This document shows, piece after piece, positions 59,968-64,000 of a stretch of 64,000 nt of DNA; the first letter of the stretch is position 1; the number at the start of each line of letters is the position of its first letter. The stretch is from assembly GCA_021201135.1 (NCBI GenBank), contig JAJQGT010000009.1:112715-176714 (forward strand), read 5' to 3'. This stretch comes from Oscillospiraceae bacterium (GTDB lineage: Bacteria; Bacillota; Clostridia; Oscillospirales; Ruminococcaceae). Both the position numbers and the translations under genes were made by a program. Under the pieces are notes generated by a model. It had not been told where the DNA came from, did no database searches, and saw only the letters and a list, made by a program, of their open reading frames with translations.

Positions 59968-61635
59968 TTATTCAACGCTGATGATGTAGTAGTAGACCGG
60001 CTGACCGCCGTTAATGACGTTGATGTCAAGGCGTGAGCCGAACTTCTCTTCGAGTTTAGCTCTGAGAGCATCAGCCTCCGCTTCCTTGACGTCCTTGCCG
60101 TAAATTACGGAGATAAACTCGCTGTCAGGTCTTATGAGGCGCTTCGTGAGGCGATATGCTGCCTTGACTGCGTCCTTCTCAACAAGAGAAAGCTTGCCGT
60201 TATCCATGGCGAGGATTTCGCCCTCGTGAATCTCGACGCCGTCGAACTCGCTGTCACGGGCGGCGAATGTAACCTGTCCCGTCTGGACACGTTCGAAAGC
60301 CTTGGTCATCTCGGTGCTGTTGGTGTTATAGTCGGCAGTCGGGTCGAACGCAAGAAGAGCCGAAAGACCCTGCGGGATTGTCCGTGTCTGGAGAACGCAG
60401 ACCTTTCTGTCGGCAAGCTTGACAGCCTGTTCCGCCGCCATGATGATGTTCTTGTTATTCGGAAGAACGAATACCGTTCTTGCGGGGGTCGACTGAATTG
60501 CCGCCAGGATATCCTCTGTCGAAGGATTCATCGTCTGACCGCCACGGACTATGCAGTCGGCGCCGGCATCCTTGAACATCGCTTCGATTCCCTCGCCCGT
60601 TGCAACGGCTACAAAACCATAGTCCTTCTCGGGAGGAACGGACTTATATACTTTGTTTGAGCTCGAGACGGTTACTTTCTTGTTTTCGTCTTTCTTTGCC
60701 TTATGCTGATCGCGCATGTTCTCAACCTTCGGCAGATTCATCGAGCCAAATTCAAGACCCTTCTCAATCGCAAGTCCGGGATTATTTGTATGCACATGGA
60801 CTTTTATTATCTCATCGTCTTCAACAACCACGACGCAGTCGCCGATGGATTCAAGATAGGCTCTGAGCTTCAGGGCACTGCCCTCGGTCTTCGAGTCCTT
60901 TTTGACTATGTATTCGGTGCAGTAGGTATAGTGAATCTCATCCTCAAAGCTTCCGACCACGGACGCATAGGTCTCGATGGTGACAGCCTCAGCTTGCTTC
61001 TTCTGGGTTTCGTCAGCTACGATTCCCTCGCCCTTGAATACCTGAAGCATGGCTCTGAAAATCATGCAAAGACCCTTGCCACCGGCGTCTACTACTCCTG
61101 CTTTCTTGAGGGTCGGGAGCAAATCGGGGGTGGTGTCGAGGACTCTTTCAGCCTCGACGCAAACCTGCTCCCAATAGGAGACTAAATCTGTCTCTGTGCC
61201 TGCCAATTCTCTTGCCTTTACGGAAGCGAGTCTTGCGACCGTTAAAATAGTTCCCTCGGTCGGCTTCATGACTGCCTTATAGGCTCTCTCGACGCCCTTT
61301 TCGAGCGACTGTGTCATGAGCTCGATGTCGGCGGTCTCCTGCCCCGCAAGAGCCTTATCGAAGCCCTTGAAGAGAAGCGAGGTTATAACGCCCGAATTTC
61401 CGCGAGCACCACGAAGGAGTCCCGAAGCCATCACTTTTGCAACCTGTGCGACGGTTACGTCGTCAGCCATAAGCTCAAGCTCTTTTTTGGCGTTTGAAAG
61501 GGTCATCGACATGTTGGTGCCGGTGTCGCCGTCGGGGACGGGGAAGACGTTCAGCTCGTCAATGGATTTCTTGTTGTTTGAAATGCAGTTTGAGGCGCTT
61601 ATGAATGCGTCCCTCAACATACTTCCTGTTATCAT
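59968..61635 (-). CDS. DAK2-domain fatty acid kinase-like protein (FakA/YloV)
   Basis: 555 residues. N-terminal DAK2 ATP-binding domain (1-200) with the metal-binding NVFPVPDGDTGTNMS and LRGARGNSGVI, a middle linker, and a C-terminal DUF-type domain with a FVLPNNKNI stretch and the closing GGQPVYYYIISVE. In Staphylococcus FakA phosphorylates exogenous fatty acids delivered by FakB; no fakB is in view. It follows the Asp23 gene, the conserved yloU-yloV order of Firmicutes. RBS AGGTAGG precedes ATG 61635. Confidence 0.92.
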   Translation of the reverse strand: MITGSMLRDAFISASNCISNNKKSIDELNVFPVPDGDTGTNMSMTLSNAKKELELMADDVTVAQVAKVMASGLLRGARGNSGVITSLLFKGFDKALAGQETADIELMTQSLEKGVERAYKAVMKPTEGTILTVARLASVKARELAGTETDLVSYWEQVCVEAERVLDTTPDLLPTLKKAGVVDAGGKGLCMIFRAMLQVFKGEGIVADETQKKQAEAVTIETYASVVGSFEDEIHYTYCTEYIVKKDSKTEGSALKLRAYLESIGDCVVVVEDDEIIKVHVHTNNPGLAIEKGLEFGSMNLPKVENMRDQHKAKKDENKKVTVSSSNKVYKSVPPEKDYGFVAVATGEGIEAMFKDAGADCIVRGGQTMNPSTEDILAAIQSTPARTVFVLPNNKNIIMAAEQAVKLADRKVCVLQTRTIPQGLSALLAFDPTADYNTNSTEMTKAFERVQTGQVTFAARDSEFDGVEIHEGEILAMDNGKLSLVEKDAVKAAYRLTKRLIRPDSEFISVIYGKDVKEAEADALRAKLEEKFGSRLDINVINGGQPVYYYIISVE

Positions 61636-61674
61636 TTTGCAGTACCTACCTCTTATTCGTAATAACGAGCCGTT

Positions 61675-62046
61675 TTATGACTCCATACCGTCAACATAGA
61701 CGTTGATTTTCTTTACTTCGATGCCCGTTTCGCTCTCGACGACATAACGGACTTTATTGACAATGCTGTCGACTATTGCGTTTACGTTGATGCCGTAGGT
61801 GACGCAGATGTGAAGGTCTATCGACATTTTGTTCTGGTTTTCTTTGTCCTTTCTTGCGGGGGTGTAGATGCGGACGCCGTTGTCGATTCCGCCGACACCC
61901 AGAAGATTAGTCTTGACTCCCTGCTTTGCTCCGACGGGGCTCATTTTTACAACGCCGAAGCAGCTTGTTGCGGCGTGACCGATAAGCGAGGTGAGATATG
62001 AATCAGTTATCGCTATCGTCCCCAAGTGATTCTCAATCTTTACCAT
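61675..62046 (-). CDS. Asp23/Gls24 (YloU) family protein
   Basis: 123 residues, cytosolic. N-terminal VKIENHLGTIAITDSYLTSLIGHAATSCFGVVKMSP is typical of the family, as is the C-terminal INVNAIVDSIVNKVRYVVESETGIEVKKINVYVDG (split here). Family members include the membrane-associated envelope-stress protein Asp23 of Staphylococcus; the YloU branch is linked to yloV in nearly all Firmicutes. AAAGGGATGG precedes ATG 62046. Confidence 0.92.
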   Translation of the reverse strand: MVKIENHLGTIAITDSYLTSLIGHAATSCFGVVKMSPVGAKQGVKTNLLGVGGIDNGVRIYTPARKDKENQNKMSIDLHICVTYGINVNAIVDSIVNKVRYVVESETGIEVKKINVYVDGMES

Positions 62047-62111
62047 TAAAAAGTACCATCCCTTTCGTCAGGATTTTCTGAAAGCCCGGAGATTTCTCCC
62101 CAAAGCCGCAT

Positions 62112-62669
62112 TTACTCATTATATAAAGCTATAATATCACATTCCGAGGATGATTTCAAGAGTATTTCGCCCGAAATTTCGCCACCTGATGAAAATAACG
62201 GCACTTTCGCAACTCCTTTGTCCGAATAAATCCCATTATACAAATCGATAAGCCCGACTTTAACGTCCGCAACGGCGAGTATTCCCGTAATCTCGTCCGA
62301 CGGGATTTCAAAAAGCTTTCCCGGCGAGCTCTCGCAGAATACAACAGCGGTTCCCATATAAATATCGGGGCTGTGCCAGAGGTAATCGAGATACGGCGCT
62401 ATATTTTCCGTTCCGGAAAATGCTATAAGCTCTGTGTCGCCTAAAAATACCTCTTTTCCGGTCTCGAGTGCAAGCTTTTCCTCAGCTTCGGGGAGGCTGT
62501 CGCAGACATAGGTGTAGACCTCAATCTCGTTTTCAGGCGAGAAAGCCTGATAGGTAACGGTGTTTTCACCGATTCCTATGGCGGTGACTACAAGTCTTTT
62601 CTGAACATCCGAGCTCTCACAGCCGGTGAGAAGCAGTAGCACTGCAATCATTGCAACGAGTTTACGCAT
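62112..62669 (-). CDS. GerAC/GerC-type germinant receptor lipoprotein, short form
   Basis: 185 residues. Lipobox LTGC (Cys17), then SSDVQKRLVVTAIGIGE, the usual start of Ger(x)C domain 1, and a Cys-poor alpha/beta region with FLGDTELIAFSGTENIAPYLDYLWHSPDI split. Full GerC proteins have about 370-400 residues in three domains; this one ends after domain 1 with a clean stop and no remnant downstream (only 65 bp to the Asp23 gene). Overlaps gerB by 22 nt. Either a reduced functional form or a decayed receptor subunit. Confidence 0.75.
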   Translation of the reverse strand: MRKLVAMIAVLLLLTGCESSDVQKRLVVTAIGIGENTVTYQAFSPENEIEVYTYVCDSLPEAEEKLALETGKEVFLGDTELIAFSGTENIAPYLDYLWHSPDIYMGTAVVFCESSPGKLFEIPSDEITGILAVADVKVGLIDLYNGIYSDKGVAKVPLFSSGGEISGEILLKSSSECDIIALYNE

Positions 62670-63724
62670 CTTCTTATTCCCCTTTCTGCAAGTAATACCG
62701 TCGGCAAGAGCACGCCGAGGAGCAGTATCCCTGCCGTTTTGATTATCAGAGCCACTTCGCCGTTGAAATCCAGCTCAAAATTATATGCCAATATTGCGGC
62801 TACGGCTGTAATCAGCATAGCCGAAAGCTCGCCGATTGTGTGCTTCCTGCCCTTCAAGCCGTCCGAGGCGATGAAGAGATAGATGCCGCAGACCAACACG
62901 GCATTCATGCACCAGACGAACATGTTGACGGCGTCGAAGCTCTGAACGAAGACGGTTCTGGCGTATGCCCCGAGCGCCAGCAAAGGATAGCCGAGAATGT
63001 CGGCAAACTTTCCGAGCACAAGTATTATCAGCAGTGCAAGCACCTCGAGCATGAGAAGCTTGAAGCCGAGATACCCCGCCGCCGCTTTCTTTGCGCCGTC
63101 CTTTGAGTCGTTCAGGTGGTTTCCTAAGATTACAAGCATCGGAAGCCACCAGCTCGAGGACAGGTCCCGGACGGCATAATCAAGAATTGCAGGGAAATCG
63201 TTCCCGGTTATCGGAGTAAGATTCGAAGCATTGAATGTCCCCTCGCTGACTGCCGCCATCGAGACAAAAAGGGCTATGAAAATCCAGAAGACAACCGTCC
63301 CCGCCCGGGCAAGGGCTTCTATCCCGAGGTGTGCGCAGTATGCGGCGGCAAGCGAAAGTATCACAATAACGGCAATCGGGCTGATGACACGCCGGAATTC
63401 CCGGTGCATGAACTCGGCGATATACTTGATTGTGCCGGTGGCGATATAGATGAAGTAGAGGCTGTAGAGGGCTCGCAAAAGCGCATAAATCCACCTGTAG
63501 CCGCCGGAAAGCTCACGAACGATGTCAACGCCGCCGTCGATGAGAATCAGTGCGGGAAGCGCAAGTGCGGCTTCGATGAGGGTTGTGACAACGAGAGTCG
63601 GGAGCATATATGTGCCGACCGAGAAGTCGGCTGAATGAAAGACCATTGTGTGCATGATTCGGGCGAGGATGAGGAGGATAAACATCTGCCCTGTGCTTAT
63701 CTTTGCCGAGATTTTCTCGTTCAT
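62648..63724 (-). CDS. GerAB/GerB-type spore germination permease
   Basis: 358 residues, about ten transmembrane helices, APC-superfamily fold. KISTGQMFILLILARIMH near the N-terminus and the RxLYSLYFIYIATGTIKY helix are typical of GerB endospore permeases, the membrane subunit that binds the germinant. Starts in an ATGA overlap with gerA. With its neighbours this gives the usual A-B-C order of a germinant receptor. Confidence 0.88.
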   Translation of the reverse strand: MNEKISAKISTGQMFILLILARIMHTMVFHSADFSVGTYMLPTLVVTTLIEAALALPALILIDGGVDIVRELSGGYRWIYALLRALYSLYFIYIATGTIKYIAEFMHREFRRVISPIAVIVILSLAAAYCAHLGIEALARAGTVVFWIFIALFVSMAAVSEGTFNASNLTPITGNDFPAILDYAVRDLSSSWWLPMLVILGNHLNDSKDGAKKAAAGYLGFKLLMLEVLALLIILVLGKFADILGYPLLALGAYARTVFVQSFDAVNMFVWCMNAVLVCGIYLFIASDGLKGRKHTIGELSAMLITAVAAILAYNFELDFNGEVALIIKTAGILLLGVLLPTVLLAERGIRRCVNSLQ

Positions 63725-64000
63725 GATTCCCTCCCCGAACCGTTAAGGCTTTCGATCGTGACCTTTCGCTTCTGCATTTTCCGGTATCCTACACGCCAGA
63801 GTAAATCTCTCGTCGCCTTCATCGTGAACGGTGCCGCAGGCGAAAGATACGGGACATTGAGGCAATCGCTCGCCGAGGCGTTCACGAGCACCAGAAGGTA
63901 GAACACCGCCATCCCGAAGAAACCCCAGAGTCCTCCCGCAAGGATGCCGATAAAGCGCAGGACTGTCAGTTGCGGATTGAGGCTTGGCAGGACGAACGAG
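63721..64000 (-). CDS. GerAA/GerA-type spore germination protein (C-terminal part)
   Basis: Open at the right edge; 92 residues plus stop are visible. LPSLNPQLTVLRFIGILAGGLWGFFGM is followed by a transmembrane helix and a C-terminal tail with PYLSPAAPF, as in the membrane half of GerA proteins (the SxxxPFxP-type motif before the cytosolic tail). The basic ending (RKMQKRKVTIES) is normal for the family. It is the first gene of the cluster. Confidence 0.85.
   Translation of the reverse strand, partial: SFVLPSLNPQLTVLRFIGILAGGLWGFFGMAVFYLLVLVNASASDCLNVPYLSPAAPFTMKATRDLLWRVGYRKMQKRKVTIESLNGSGRES

Overview
The window looks like chromosomal DNA of a Gram-positive anaerobe of the class Clostridia, most like Oscillospiraceae (Ruminococcus and relatives). 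The basis is indirect: many lipoproteins with an N-terminal lipobox, strong AGGAGG ribosome binding sites and TTGACA-17-TATAAT promoters, a tryptophan T-box ahead of the trp operon, a monomeric [FeFe] hydrogenase and bifunctional AdhE (mixed-acid/ethanol fermentation), GerA-family spore-germination genes, short-form ProS with its C-terminal zinc domain, and Thr-rich mucin-like linkers in secreted plant-fibre enzymes. No rRNA, IS transposase, prophage or CRISPR array was seen.

Layout. 1-8.3 kb: end-truncated secreted protein behind a structured leader, an SDR reductase, a DUF4143-type AAA ATPase, fructose-bisphosphate aldolase, and three paralogous SGNH/XynE-like esterase lipoproteins. 8.3-14.2 kb: tRNA-Leu(GAG) with an odd structured leader, a GH5 endoglucanase lipoprotein with an SH3b domain, a BlaI/BlaR1-type regulator pair with two clear operators, two small acidic/lipoprotein genes, and two tandem type I toxin-antitoxin-like modules (the most interesting part of the window). 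14.2-25.8 kb: heterodimeric ABC exporter, NPATG-anchored surface protein, orphan sugar-binding lipoprotein, nucleotidyltransferase, proS-gtrA, two kinds of intergenic repeats, HtrA-like protease. 25.9-34.1 kb: degenerate MBOAT/DHHW-like pair, radical SAM protein, CE15 glucuronoyl esterase, MerR regulator diverging from a cyclophilin-like protein and a decarboxylase-cupin fusion, second orphan sugar-binding lipoprotein. 34.3-41.1 kb: complete trpEGDCFBA operon under a T-box. 41.2-64 kb: hydrogenase, thymidylate kinase, AdhE plus a small kinase, GH43 and GH3 glycosidases, proC, another SGNH esterase, MsmX-type ABC ATPase, pseudouridine synthase, HAD hydrolase, a second heterodimeric ABC exporter, FakA/YloV and Asp23/YloU, and a gerABC cluster running off the end.

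How the genes fit together. A plant cell-wall theme recurs: GH5 (cellulose/glucan), CE15 (glucuronoyl ester cleavage), SGNH deacetylases, intracellular GH43 and GH3 (oligosaccharide trimming), two sugar-binding lipoproteins without local permeases, and a stand-alone MsmX-like ATPase that could energise several sugar importers. Hydrogenase and AdhE would dispose of reducing equivalents.

Notable non-coding biology: paired sense/antisense promoters over holin-like peptide genes with complementary mRNA ends; three copies of a palindromic element whose termini supply or disrupt gene ends; tandem hairpin repeats each followed by an MKKLSR start; and an unassigned attenuator-like leader at the left edge. 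Starts were chosen by ribosome binding site and family alignment from memory; no database search was possible.
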